Assembly: GCA_006384855.1 (NCBI GenBank)
Contig: VCJN01001098.1
Span: forward strand, 1 to 64,000
Direction of reading: 5' to 3'
DNA length: 64,000 nucleotides
Source: Tetraselmis striata
Taxonomy: Eukaryota > Chlorophyta > Chlorodendrophyceae > Chlorodendrales > Chlorodendraceae
A model generated the notes under the pieces. It did not search any database. It was not told where the DNA came from and saw only the letters and a program-made list of their open reading frames with translations. A program made the translations under genes and the position numbers. Below, in pieces: positions 12,254 through 25,261 of this stretch. Numbering within the stretch: the stretch's first letter is position 1; every line of letters begins with the position of its first letter.

Positions 12254-13446
12254 CGCGCCGCGCGCGAGGCGCTGCCGGCCCGCGACAAGCGCCTGCCGCA
12301 ACAGGATCCCCGACACGAGCGGCGCAGGTCGAGCCGCGTGGCACTTCCGCGGGAAGCGCTCTCCGGGCGGGGTGATCTCCACGTTTTACGAGAAACTAAA
12401 GCTACTAGACCCGAGTATTTAGGGCTTTAGGGTTTTTAAACCTGGCATGAGGACTCCCGTGCCCCCAGCACCCCCGGCGGCACCACCGCCTAATAGTTCA
12501 CGGGAGGTTGTCGTAATCTGCCGCAGAGGCCGTCGTCCCGGCAGTCGGCAGATAGAGGCCCAGCACTCCAGGACATCGCACCAGCCACCCGCCCCGCGAG
12601 TTTCCCGAGACGGTGTGCAATTGTGCGGGTCTTTTTTGTGGCAGGACTGCATGATCGCACCCCACTGCAGGGGAGGTGCCGACCGGTTCAAGCATCGACC
12701 CACCCATCATGGCCAGCGCCATCCAACATATTCGACGCAGAGTGGTGCCATCCGCAACGCGACGAGCTGGTGGCGACAGACTGTTGCTCAGATTGCTATG
12801 CCTTAAAGTTGCGAAATAAACCCCTTTGTTAGTAGTCAGCACCCTAATGTTGATAACGTGTTGAACTCATCCGGCACCACCGTTGAGCATCCTGACAACT
12901 GTAAAGGGATATGGCTATTGTCTTCACGCGCGCCGACTTTCATCATGACAGGAAATAGGTCAGACCTCTGTCTGTCCCTGTTTCTCTGGCTGGCTGTCTC
13001 TAGCTCGCTCGCTCTCTCTCCCTGTCTCGGCGTTCTAACATCATATGTACGAGACTATGTGGAACGAATGCGTATCGGGGGTGCTCGTTGATACGGCAGC
13101 ACAAGCGCCGCAAGCAAGGCGTGACACGGCGGACGTGCCTTTCGACGTGTGCCAAGACGGGGGGCACACCGGCACAAAGCGGCGGGGGGGGGGGGGGGGG
13201 GGAGGGTAACTTCCGCTGGCGAAGGTGTTTCGTCCTCTGGTGGCTACTTCTCGACGGATGGTTGCGTGCCTTATCGGTCGTGAGAAGGGCCACATCAGTT
13301 GCAGTAACTTAAGAGGTCCCAATAAGTACGCAGAGGGCTTGTTTGCTATTGCTGCGGAAGTGTCCCCGCCCCTACGACCCGGTTCGACCGCGTGGTGCGC
13401 CACTTCGCCCGGTCACTTTTGCGACATGACTACTAGTGTTGCGGTC

Positions 13447-13477
<31 letters not shown>

Positions 13478-13909
13478 AGCGGTGCCGCCAGCGCACCGGC
13501 CGAGGTCACAGTCACCATGGCTGCATGGGCAACAACCGTGCCGCAGTGCTTGTTTGGGCCGACTGGCGGCGAGACAGCAGCGGTGTCGGAAGCAACGCGT
13601 TGCCGTGATCCGTCGCAAGCAGGGGAGGAAGGGCTTACACGGGGGAGGGGGTCTGCGAGCGAGGAGGCTGTGCCCTCGTCGGTGGCTACGTCATGGACAC
13701 TGCCCGAGGGCCTTGCCGGCGAGGAGGCCGACAGCGACCGCAGCGACTCTCGAAGCAACCACATCGCGGGCTTATCAGAGCTCCTTCCTGCGTGCTCCTC
13801 CCTTCCGGCCACGGGCGCCACTCGCAGCAGGACGTAGATCGACGTGGAGTTCGACGCGCCGCATTGCGTCGAAGGGAAGGGGGGGGGGGGGGGCGGAAGG
13901 GGGCAGCGC
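12254..13909. other. Convergent intergenic region UBE2O/CTF18
   Basis: Both genes end here (stops at 12,253 and 13,910). There are G-runs at about 13,182-13,201, 13,448-13,477 and 13,880-13,892, a CT-rich stretch near 12,965-13,025, and a TGTAA near 12,899 that could be the UBE2O poly(A) signal. A 133-codon plus-strand frame (13,436-13,837) is open but shows no domain, and is not called as a gene. Confidence 0.5.
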
Positions 13910-16900
13910 TCAGCCCAGGAGGTCGCTCATGCGGACGCGGCGCTTGACGGCGTTGGTGTAGCCCTCGTGGAACTTGTAGAGCACGGGGCCGTGCTTGCCC
14001 TGCGCCGCCTGGCTCACAGCGACCTGGCTGCCGCCGCCACTGCCGTCCGCCGGCTTCCGGCTCGCCTGCTTCCGCTTGGAGCTCTGCTTGCGCAGCGTCT
14101 CCAGCCAGCTGCCGCCGCCGGCCGCCCTAGCGACGTCCGCCGGCGCGAGCTGCCGGTTGCTGGCCGACGACGCCTTGATGCGGTCCGCCAGGCGCACCTG
14201 CAGCGCCGCCGCGGGGGCGGCGCTACCGGCCGCCGCGCTGCCCGCAGCCTCCGTAGCCGGCTCGAACCCCTCCTCCATCGGCGCCTCGCCGTCGCCCTCT
14301 GCTTCCGTAGCAGCCTGGCGCATCGCGTATCCCACAGCATCGGCGCCCAATCACCGTCAGTATGCTGCCCCAAAGGCACGCCGGCCGGCCCAGAAGCCCC
14401 GTCCATGGCACCACGTGGCTCACATACCCCCTAGCGCTATCCAGTCGCAGTGCAGAAGCGAGGGCATGCGCGCAGCCAGCGGTCCTACTACCTGTGTTGT
14501 CACTGGCTGATGTGTATAATGCCAGGTTGCCTAGGAAGAGGACACTCGCATGCTGACCAAGCCTCTTCTCGTTCGCAAATCACTGGCGCTACTGCTAGCT
14601 GCCGCGCTGGCTCGCACAAGTCTATGAGCCCGCACGTGTGCTGCCAGCCTGCGCTTGACGGGGTAGATGGCGGGAGAAGAGGGGAGGAAGGGATGCTTGG
14701 AGAGGGAGGGCGGGGGGAGGTGGGGGGGAGGGGGGGGGGGAGGCTGTGGGCAGTGATAGCTAGAAGTACGCGCCAGGGGCTATAACTGGGACCCGCCACA
14801 GAGACAATCGGACCCAACGCAGACCCCCGGGTCAAACGCAGGAAAATACACCTTACCGAGTTTACATATACTGCACCGACCAAAACCATGCCACGTCAAA
14901 TGCGCGTAGAGATATCACATACCTGTAATAGTAACACATGAAAACAAACAAGGGTTATGTTACATTGCTATTAATCAAAAAATGGCATTGCTCTAAATCG
15001 GTGTCACGATGCTTGTTCTTGGTTCCTAAACAGGGTACAAACAAATGAAGGCGCACCAGTCCACCCCCCTAACCGATACATTTACATCTACACATACAGA
15101 ACCGATACATATAACCAATACATGCCCATGGTGATAGCTCGCCGGCATGCCGGATGGGACTGTGAAATCGAAGCTGCTCCGGTCACTCTCCGCAGGAGCG
15201 GCACAACGTACAGCCCACACTCGACTCTATCAACCGACTTATCGCCCTCTGCTTTCCGAAACAACGCCCCGGACATACCATCTCCACCTCCAAAATCTAT
15301 CCCCATGCAAAACACAACACTGACAATACACTACAGGCAATACGGTACACTACGCTGCAATATGATACAGCATAATCCTATGCAATACACTACACTACAC
15401 TACACTACACTACAATACAATGCAACGCAATACAATAAAATACAATGCAATACAATAAAAATTCAATACAATGCCATGCAATGCAATGCAATACAATTCA
15501 ATACAATGCCATGCAATGCAATGCAATGCAACGCAATACAATAAAATACAATGCAATACAATAAAAATTCAATACAATGCCATGCAATGCAATGCAATAC
15601 AATTCAATACAATGCAATGCAATGCAATGCAATCCAACGCAATACAATAAAATACAATAAAAATTCAATACAATGCCATGCAATGCAATGCAATACAATA
15701 AAATTCAATACAATGCCATGCAATGCCATGCCATGCAATGCAATGCAATGCAATATTAAATAGCACAATACAACATATTGTGCTATACAACAACACAACA
15801 ATAGCGAGAGGGGGGGAAGGAGGGGTGGGGTGGGAGGGGGGAGAGGAGAGAGAGAGAGAGAGATGGGAGGGGTCAAGGCGGTCAAGGGGGGTGATAGGGC
15901 GGAGCAGGGCGGGGGGGGGGGGGGGGGGGAAGGTGCTCACCCTGCCAGCGCGGCGGATCGTCTCGAGCGTGACCTCGTGCGCCACGCGGCGCAGAAACGT
16001 CTCCGGCAGCGCCTGCGTCACCGGGTGCTTCACGCCGCTGAAGCTCGTGAGCGCCTCCACGGGCGGGCAGAGCGGTGGCAGATGGTTGCCGCGGTTGGAG
16101 GGATCTGCCGCCCCGGGTGCGCACCAGAGGGGAGGGAGGGGGGGGGGAGGATTGTCAGCAGAGATCCGTGCCACCCGTGACTTCAACCGGGGAGTATTCT
16201 GGATGTTTGGTCGTCTTGTCGTTGGCATGGCCAGCTTCAGTATAAACACATACACATTTTCACTCTAGTGCAAGCGTTCCAACTGGTAGTGACAACACGC
16301 CGACATGAAGGCGACAAAGCAGAATAACTCGGTAGGGAGCTGATTGGTGGGATAATAGATGGCGATCGTCATGTGCGCTTGTTACGTCTTGGAAGAGTTG
16401 TTTGTAGTCTTGATCATGGACTGGGGGCAGGGGGGGGGGTGAGGGGAGGGGGAGGGGGGCGCACTCGCGAAGGTGGAGGTGGTGGTGAAGGTGAGGCCCA
16501 GCGTGATGAGCGTGTCCACTAGCTGCGCCAGCGAGCCCCGGTCGGCGGCGGACATGAGGTGCGGCGCGAGGGACTTGAAGGACGGCGCGACGATGGCCAT
16601 CAGCGCGGGCAGCAGCTCCAGCAGCGCGGGCGCGGCGCCGCCCATGGCGGACTGCAGGCCGGGCGCGAAGGAGGCGCGCCAGTGCGCGAGCAGTGTGCGG
16701 TTGGCCGCGCCGCGGCGCCGGGCGTCCGCGCCCGCGTGGGGCCAGCGCAGCTGGGCGCGGGCCTTCTGCGCGGCCAGGGAGCTGACGGCCAGGGAGAAGA
16801 AGGGCAGGTAGGCGAAGAAGGAGAAGTCGCTGCGCTTGTAGATGGTCCTTTCAAGCGCGGGGGAGTCGCAGGTCAAAGTCAACAACGAATTCATGGAACA

Positions 16901-19900
16901 TCTAGACCGAATGTCATACCTACCAGGAGGGTAGCCATGCGCTCATAAAACAGGTAGGTATAGCACATGTAACATTTACATATATATACATATATGTATA
17001 CATACATATACATTTATTCATTTTCATTTATCTATGTATATAAATATTTACATGTATGTATATTAATTTGCATGTATATTCATATAGATACTTGCATATA
17101 CATATACATATATATACCATTTATATTTATACATAAACTATCCGCGGTGCGCTGTCTTCATGCGCATCACACCTACTACAAATGCGTGCGCATCCAAGGA
17201 TGATAGAACCAACGGTTGACACCATCTTGGGCCGCCCCGGGGGGGAGGGGGGGGGGGGGGGGCAGAAACAGCCGCGCATCTGTTCTGGCCAGGCGAGCGG
17301 GTGTGCCGGGTTGGTGCCGCACCGGTGCATGATGTCGTAGTCCGCCATCCATTGCGTCAGCGCCTGCGTCTTGGACAGCCCCGTCTCCGTGTACCGCATG
17401 CTGAACATGTTCTCGTGGCAGCCCGACATCAGCTGCGACGGCGAGCGGGCACAGCGGTCAGGGGCGTGTTGGCTGTTGGCTGGCTAGGGCGGCGCGTGCG
17501 GGTGGCGAGGCGCCGGTGCCGCCCAGGGGCCGGCCGAGGACGCCAACGTAGTAAGCTAACAGCAGGCGCGGGCAAGGGCACCGTACGCCAGCGTACGCGT
17601 TCACGCACCCACACACGGTCTGCTGTGAAAGAATAACAAAACCCTGCAAAACCTAATTAAGTTCCAACTAATGACCCAGGTACAATTATCATACCAGCAA
17701 AGGCGGGTGACGCTCCACTTGAGTGGCCAACTCGCAGATAAGGATTATGTCTCCCTCATCGCAGCAGACTTTGTAATCTTTCTCACTCCTTCCACAATGT
17801 TCCGCCGTTTGAGCCTTGAGACCCTGTTTTCCCCTCAACCTCAACCCTGCTTTAGGTAACCTTCCTGGCACATCTGCTGTGGATAATATACCACCAAGAA
17901 AACACGGACATTCCGACACGAAGGTGCAAAACAATTCACAATTTGGCCCCGCCGCATAATAATGCATGTAATATATAATAATTGTGCGGAATGCTGGGCG
18001 CGAGTTTTCTTTCGCCTCCGGGACAGGCTGGCAACAGTTGTTATTGCACTCGTACCGCAGCTGCTGCTCGGCGAATGCGCGGGGAACAAACTTCGCTGCT
18101 CGGCGGAGACGCCGGGCGACGGTTCCGAGTATTGACTGCGAGGGATAACATTTGAAATTGGGGGAGGCGGCGCACTGAGGCGGCCGGGGCATGCCTGGCT
18201 CACTGGGCGCAACCATCCCGCCAACACGCGTCAACGCATCCCAATTATAGAGAAGCGCTACCGGTAGAAACTCGGACGCTCAGAGGCTGGGGGATTTGGG
18301 GGGAGGGGGGGCTCACCAGGTCGGTGTCTCCGAAGTTGGAGACCACCGCCAGCTTGGACAGCATGCGCTCCTTTGCGCTTCCCTGCTGGCCGCCCTTGAC
18401 CTGAAGGAGCGCACAGGCGCAGGGCTGAGGAAGAGGGGGGAGGGGGGGATGGAGCCAGGGTTGGGGAGGGGGGGGGGGGGGGGGGGGGGGCACTCACGGT
18501 GGGGATGAAGAAGACCTCCTCCCAGACGCGGAAGGCGCTGCGCTCCATGTCCTTAGAGGACATCTAGGGAGAACAGATCCGGGGGGGGGGGGGGGGGGGG
18601 GGGGGTAGGGGCCGGGGTAGGTTAGGCAATGACACGGCAGCCACGCCACCGGGCGGTCCCTGCATGTAGCCGGGGCGCCAAAGAGTGTCGCCCGCAGAGG
18701 GAGGCGGTGCCAAATAACACATCCCGCGAACCGGCACCGTCGCTCCGTAAAATGGAGAAATGTGGCCGGTGGGGACGCACCTGCTGGTCGCGCACTTGCT
18801 TGAGCGCTATGACGCCCCCGCATCGGCCGGCGAGCAGCTGCAGCGAGTTGAGGCAGGACCGGATGTCGTAGCCGCTCTTCTCCATCAGCGCCATCAGCGC
18901 GGAGCGCTCCGCACGGACGCCTTCCGAGCGGCACACTGCCGTCAGCCGCGACAGCAGCTTGTCCGACTGGGTGGGAGGGGAAGGGGGGGGGGGGGGGCAA
19001 TGGCCGGTCGTGTCAGTCGTATGGACTCTATCGCGGTGGGTTTTCGCGGTGGGTAGAGGGCGAAATCGGAATCAAACTTGTTGACCTTTGTCATGCAGCG
19101 TGATGGGAGCTCGACAAGACGGCACATTCAACGCGTGGGAGACCAGCAACGACTCCGAGGCGCTCCCACCTTTGGCGGCTTGAGGATATGCATCTTGGCC
19201 ACGTCACGCAGCGGCTTGAGCGCGGGCACAAAGGGGTCATTACAGATGCAGATGATGGGGCGCTGCAGCACGGTGGCGCGCTTCTTGCTCGACTCGTCGC
19301 CGCCGTCCGCCCCCTCCGCGGAGGCCTTCTTGGCGCCGCCGTCGTTGACGATCTTGAGCAGCGCGCGGATGCCGGAGGCGCCCTCCGCGCCGCCGGCCGC
19401 GCCGTCGATCTCGTCCACCACCACCAGTTGGGCTTGCGCGCTCCCATCACAGACTGCATCGTCACCGCGTCGTGGATGCGCTGCCTGCGGTCGCAACACG
19501 CGGGGGCACTCAGCCAACGATCGCCCCACTGGCATCCCCTGGAAGAAAGCTATGGGGTTTTGTGGCCCGGTGTACCGCCGGATGAAGCCCGCGCGCGAGT
19601 AGCAGTAGCAGTGACGGTAGCGCAGCGAGCGACGATGACTACAGTAGTACGCGACGACTCGATGCCAAATATATTAATATAAATATAGGAAGACGCGACT
19701 TAATTCACACCATTACTTATTGTATGTATACTATATATTGCATAACAATATTCATAATTTGTTCCCCGACCCCCCCCCCCCCCCCCCCCCTCCCCCGGCC
19801 CGCCCCCACCCAGGGCCCCGAAGTACGTTGCCTACGTCACTCCTTCCCGTGTAACGAACCCAATCAATAAGGCGCGACGACGGAGCAGCAGTTCGTCGTT

Positions 19901-21890
19901 GTCGGCGCAGGACCGTGTTGGCATCGGCACCTTGCACCAGCGCGCCCAGGAGCACGGCGACAGCGTATGCCGCTACGCTCCGCCACGGCACTAAAGGGCG
20001 TGCTCGGGAAGGGGCAGGCAAGGCGGGTCGCACCCGAGCACACCGCCGCTGCGGTCGTCCGAGGCGTTGATTTCGAAGGGGCGGTAGCCGCAGTGCTGCG
20101 CCAGCACGTGCACCAGCGTGGTTTTACCGACACCGGGCGGACCCGCCAGCAGAAGCACGCGCGGCTCGGGCCGGGTGTCGCGCGGCGCTGACGACAGCCC
20201 GAAGGCGCCCGGCCGGGGCTTGGCGCTGCCGTTGCGCTTGGGAAACACCGTTGGCTCCCAGGCCTGCGCCATGCCCAGGCCATAAAGGAAGGGGGTAAAG
20301 GAGGGGGGGTGTGGGGAGGGCGGGGGGAGGGGGGGGCATGTCAGCGAGCGAGAAGAGCCAAGGCGCGCCTCCAAGGGCTGCGCTGTGCTTCTCGGGATGG
20401 CGCTGCCGCGAAAACATCAGATTATCACCAGCGGAGGCGGTTTGCAGTGGTGTGTGTGTGTGTGTGTGTCTGTGTGTGTGTGTCTGTGTCTGTGTCTGTG
20501 TCTGTGTCTGTGTCTGTGTCTGTGTGTGTCTGTCTGTGTGGCTCGCATCGGCGCGCACCTTGATCCACTTGAGCACCTCGCGGTTGGTGAGCTCATCCGA
20601 GAGGAGCTCCATGTACTGCGACGGCGAGTACTCGTCTACCCACAGCTCCTTGCCTGTCCCGCTGCCGCCATGCAAGCCGTCTAACAGCTTGCCGGGGTTC
20701 TGATCCGACGCCATCGATGCCTGAGGAGAGGCCGGGGGGGGGGGGGGGGGGAGAAAGGAGGGGGTGAAAAGAAGCATGGCGCACCAACCTGGGGTGCGCG
20801 CATCCTGGAAGGGCAGGGTGGGGGCAGGCGGATCACCTTGATGGCGCGCTGGGTGCGCTCCGTCTCCACTTCCGCCAGCAGCTCCTCGAAGGGCCGCTCC
20901 ACCAGCATGCCCACCGCGCCGCCAGCGCCCCCGCCGCCTGCCTGCATCGCCGCCAGCACCTGCGTGGAGCGGGTGGCCGCCTCCAGGCGCGGCTCCACCG
21001 CGCAGTATACTGCCTCGCCGGTCGCGCTGGGCGCTGACACCATCACGCTGTCGCCCTCGAGTGCCAGCAAGCTGCGCGCCGGCGGGATGAGCGCGCGGGT
21101 CGGCAGCGTCTCATCACCCGGGGCTGCCTCCGCTGGCCCCAACAGCCGCTCCCGCAGCGCCTGCAGATGCTGCTCCTCCGCCAGCTCCTCCGCCGCCGCC
21201 TCACGGCCGAGATCGCGTCCCGCCCCCTCCTCCAGCAGCGCCGCCTCCTCTTCCTCATCCAGCCCCGCCACCGGCTGGGGCGCCCCCATCAGCTCCAGCA
21301 GCTCGTCGTCCTCTTCCGCCCCCTCCTCCTCTGTGGGCGGCTGCTGTCCACCGCCAAAGCGGGGCCGCTTGGTGCCTGCGTACGGCCAGGGGAATCATAG
21401 CCATCAGCAAAGATGGGCCCACACCTTCCCCTTTGGCCCCCTTCCACCACCATCACCGCCTTGAGTGCCGTCACAGCTTGCTGGCAGCGCGTAAGGTGGG
21501 CGCAGTAGGCCGCACCAAAACCAGCGTTTGCAAGCTGCGCCTCTGGGCTCCGCTTATGGAGGCTTGATGGCTCTGCGGCGGGCGGCGTGGGCGAGATCGA
21601 TGCTTAGAATGGGCTCAGCAGATGCGGGGAAGGTGTCACGCGGGGAGGGGGGGGGGTTGCCGGGGGCGCTATCCTATTGGGCAGATGGCGAGAGCGCGCG
21701 GCAGGGGGCGTCGCGCTGCCCCTCCCCTCCCCCCCTCCCCCCTGCCACCACCACCACCATGCCCCTCGTCGCAACCATGCTGCTCCACCTCCCCCCCCCC
21801 CCCCCCCCCCCTCCTCTCACACACACCTGCCGGCCCCCGCAGCTCCGCCTCGTCCTGCAGCATCATCTCCAGCTCCTCGTCCAGGTCCAT
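13910..21890 (-). CDS. CTF18: CTF18, large subunit of the alternative RFC clamp loader
   Basis: AAA+ ATPase that, with RFC2-5, DCC1 and CTF8, handles PCNA for replication and sister-chromatid cohesion in the nucleus. Exons on the minus strand: 21890-21827, 21375-20837, 20720-20559, 20263-20042, 19480-19170, 18966-18781, 18563-18498, 18400-18317, 17432-17323, 16847-16465, 16104-15941, 14314-13910; about 898 residues. Seen in order: acidic N-terminus starting [28 protein letters not shown] (family box), Walker [18 protein letters not shown], Walker [10 protein letters not shown], sensor-1 ICICNDPF, the lid-region [10 protein letters not shown], and the C-terminal [10 protein letters not shown]...SDLLG typical of CTF18. 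In exon 5 the frame breaks by one base between KPN and LVVVDEIDG (about 19,426-19,431); every other splice phase fits, so this is either a base error or a damaged allele. Introns hold a satellite and microsatellites. Confidence 0.9.
15350..15757. repeat. AATGC/AATAC pentamer-based satellite in CTF18 intron
   Basis: About 400 bp built from CAATG, CAATA and CTACA pentamers, with higher-order copies of roughly 110 bp (for example the AATAAAATTCAATACAATGC segments). It lies in the 1.6-kb last intron of CTF18. Many frames are open on both strands only because the repeat lacks stops. Confidence 0.9.
16972..17150. repeat. AT-rich TATACATA microsatellite region
   Basis: Irregular TATA/CATA dinucleotide and tetranucleotide repeats in the CTF18 intron between exons 9 and 10. 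Sharply AT-rich against GC-rich exons. Confidence 0.85.
20449..20540. repeat. (TG)n/(TGTGTC)n microsatellite
   Basis: A TG repeat passing into TGTGTC hexamers, in the CTF18 intron between exons 3 and 4. Confidence 0.95.
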
Positions 21891-23387
21891 CGCGACTCGG
21901 CAAGGGGCAGTGAGCGCCGCTGCGCACGGGAGAGCCCGGCGTGTGCGGGTAGGAATGCTGCGGTGGCGGCCCTCGCCGACTGCTGGTACCGCCTGGTGGG
22001 CTGTCGGTCGCCTCTCTATCAGTACGTCCCTGGGTGGTGGAGGCAGGAAGCTACTGCCGACACCGACCTCGCTTGTCTCCCTGGAATGCTGTGGCCAGCT
22101 TGCTCGATATTCGAATTCAAAAATAGCGCAGCGTGACTGCCACACCAGCAGTGCCGCGCCCGACGACGCGATAGCACGGCAGCAGGACGAAGAGTGGAAG
22201 ACGACCTGTAAAAAAAAACTGTACAATGTTCTGGTGTGTAATTTAAAAAAGGGCCAGTATCAAATCCACCGCAATTAAAATGTAATGCTGATGTAACTAG
22301 TACAGGGTATCAAATCCACCGCACTAAAAGCAGTACTAAAAGATCAGGGCAGGGCAAGCCAGGGTTATGTACAGGGTTATGGTACCAGTTTTTTGTTACT
22401 GCCTTTTTTGTAATTCACACCAGTACGGGTACGGGTACGGATAGTCCCTGCCTGATGCTTTAAAAGTCGCTGCTATTAATTAGTCTCTGCTGACTAAATA
22501 GCGCTTTCGTGAGGTCGCTTTCAGGGCTACCTGTACCCGGGTACGACGAGAAACTCTGCGGAGGCGACTACCAGTAGGGACTGCGCAAAGTAAGGATTAA
22601 GGATTACTGGACATTTAGACTTCGGCGGCGATGATGCGCATCATCAACTCAACATGGGGTTATAGAAACCCCGCTGAACCTCGCATAATGGGCTTCCCAG
22701 ACGCCACCCGCCGTGATGTGACCGGCGAACATCATACATATTTTAACCCAACAATCTGTAAAAACATGATAGTTTCGCAATTATAGCCAGAAATACCAGC
22801 ATATTTTCATATTAGTATGCAGTGACACTACCTATAGAATGAATCCCCCTATAGTGAACCTACTTCTGAGGAACGGGGGGGGGGGGGGGGGGGGGGGGGG
22901 GGGCGGATAAACGTGCGTATTAGTAATTTACTTCATTCCCCTGTAATGAACCCAGCCCTGTACTGAATAGGGGGGGGGGGGGGGGGGGGGGAATGTAGTG
23001 TCAGTGTAATATACTTGCAAATAGAAACTGTGTTGACAGTTTGGAGGATTATGATATTAAGAGAACTGACAAATACATCTCAGTCGTCGAGTGCGATATT
23101 CGATTTATAGGAAATCACTAAGGACGTCGTTTCAGTTTGCATTGCTCTGTCCAACATTTATTCTGGAAAGGAACATACGTGCATTTCTTGCGCGCTCTGA
23201 ATTAGCAGGTAAACTGATAGCGATGCAGGAATGCGGACCGATGCACAGCGATAAGATAACGTTCACCTTACTGGCAGCATACTACGCTTGATACTATTAC
23301 GCGTTAGGAAGAAATAATAATCCCTAAAAAGGAAAATCCTTATTAGGTCGTATAACTAAACGCGTATTTAACGCGTATGTACATACT

Positions 23388-23434
23388 GATAAGGATTGCA
23401 GACAATCATGCAGGGTTACGCAATCCTTATTATC
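23388..23434. other. Hairpin with 12-bp stem
   Basis: GATAAGGATTGC is followed after about 19 bases by GCAATCCTTAT plus TATC, forming a near-perfect stem. Surroundings are AT-rich and non-coding; no function is assigned. Confidence 0.6.
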
Positions 23435-23488
23435 GTGTCAAACAGTATATTACGATGAAACTGTAGCAGAAAGGCAGTTACGATTAAA

Positions 23489-23668
23489 TGTTATGTTTTT
23501 GGTCTCCCCCCTCCAAGTTTCCGCCCCCCTCAACTATCTTCTCTTAGGTCTTACAGTACTTAGTATAACACACCCTCAGCTACATAAAAACTCCCACTTA
23601 CATAACTTTTCTGAACTCATTCAGTGCATGGCTGTGTGCAGGAGGGTGTTCCCTGCCGTATGCAAGCA
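23489..23668 (+). repeat. Dispersed repeat D, copy 1
   Basis: It matches 63,808-64,000 in the same orientation (ATGTTATGTTTT, then a C-rich stretch, CAAGTTTCCGCCCCCCTCAA, GCTACATAAAAA, GGCTGTGTGCAGGA). Similarity is high by eye (about 90%), apart from C-run length. No coding sense or TIR was seen. Confidence 0.85.
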
Positions 23669-23961
23669 TAAAACGAAGAGGGGGTGGGGCACTTTTTGGA
23701 ACCATCAGCAAATTGCAGTCAACAGCAAGGCAACCCCACCATATGGGGGCCCTATCCACCCCTCCATGTAGTGCTATGCTGCCGCTGACCTGCTGTATGT
23801 CGCCGCTTTATAGTACGGTATCGTTTGCCTGGATGATGTAGATACCGTTGCCAGCGCACGCGGTGTGGCGGTGAGAGACCTAGCTCAGGCCACCAGCCGC
23901 CCAACACTGCTTACGTACTGAAATGAAAGTTTTGACCCCAAAATTAAATATCCCTCCGCCC

Positions 23962-24002
<41 letters not shown>

Positions 24003-25261
24003 AGTTTCTCCGGAAATCCGGTACCTACTACATAACATTTAATCGTAACTGCCTAATAAGAAGAGAGTTTATATACAATAAATGATACCAGAGTAGAACA
24101 GAAATTATAGGAAAACGCTAGAAGGGTGGCAAAATGCGGCCAGGCACTGCCGTTTGATTTTTGGCCACCTACAGGTACGCGCTTGTTCTTGATATTCGTC
24201 GTCGAGCTACCGCGGTAGCGCCGTCAGCCCGTAATCCGTGGGCGTATGTAAATAGTGCAGTCATCATCATATTATTCTGCTCTGCTATCATTCCCCTACC
24301 TCTTGGGTTGAGCGGAGGAAAAGGAGAGCCGCGTCCGAAATCTCCTGGAATACATGAGCATCGATACCGGTTGCAATACGGTTTTATCACGGATTTTTAG
24401 GCGTCCGTCCTCCGTCCTCCCCCAAACGCGCTTCGCGCATGAACCGTCATACGTTCGGTTTTCGCTCGTTTGATTTCACGGTACTGGTACGTGTACGGTA
24501 AGGTTCTGAATGGATGCGCGTGTATTCTAGCCCAGGCACGTCATATATTCGTCTAAAACGCCAAAATAACGCGGTACCGCAGCGCGTTTTTACTGCTGAA
24601 TCAGCAAGCGAGACTATTCAGCGACTATTCCTTACCTATACGGTAGTCCAAGTATGATGTGAAAGCCCCGATGTAAATATATCTTAAGTATGATGCTGTA
24701 AAAAGGGGTCGCCGCGGTGCGGGGGCAGTCCGCCGACCCGGGGCCCGGCGTCCGTCGACGGACGGGCGTCGGTCGAACGACGGCGTCCGACGTTCGGCGT
24801 CCGGTGCGACGGTACAGGCGGCGGGCATGGCGATTCGCGCCGTGCCCGCCCCGTAGACCTGACGACCGGCCCGACCTGCGCGGCCTCGTGCGGGATGCGG
24901 GCCGCCTGTAGGCGAGGCATGGAAAAATGAATAAACGTGTCTTCTCACTGCCACAGAAGCATTTATTATTAAGCCGGACACTGAACCGCGCGGTGCGCGC
25001 CAATGTACCCCGGTCCTCGCTCTCCTTGCGCCCCTCGCGGGGCGCGTATAACCTAGCGCCACACCCGCACAGCTAGGGCTTACACGCCCAGCCGCGGTGC
25101 AACGATATCGCGGTACAACGATATATCGTTTCAAATATTTTTAAAATACCTGTACCCAACAGTGACATTTTGCGCAGTGGCCGGGCGCGAGGTAGGAGTT
25201 CAAATCCAGAGCAGAAAATAAGGATCGCACTCGCGTTGATATTCCATTATTTTAAACGGCG

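Larger units (their letters stand above)
21891..24918. other. AT-richer intergenic region with long G- and C-runs
   Basis: No gene was recognised between the CTF18 start and the large palindrome. The region holds G-runs at about 22,877-22,903 and 22,972-22,991, a C-run of more than 35 at about 23,965-24,000, a hairpin (23,388-23,434) and a dispersed repeat (about 23,489-23,668). Reading frames are short and without domains. The last 300 bp, next to the palindrome, are again very GC-rich with repeated CGTCGACGG-like motifs. Confidence 0.6.

Noticed and set aside
15122-15763. Several frames rich in Met/Gln/Asn or Cys/Ile/Leu on both strands
   Set aside because: They are translations of the pentamer satellite.
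23965-24000. Very long C-run as a biological signal
   Set aside because: Length of such runs is unreliable in most sequencing; noted only as a feature of the region.
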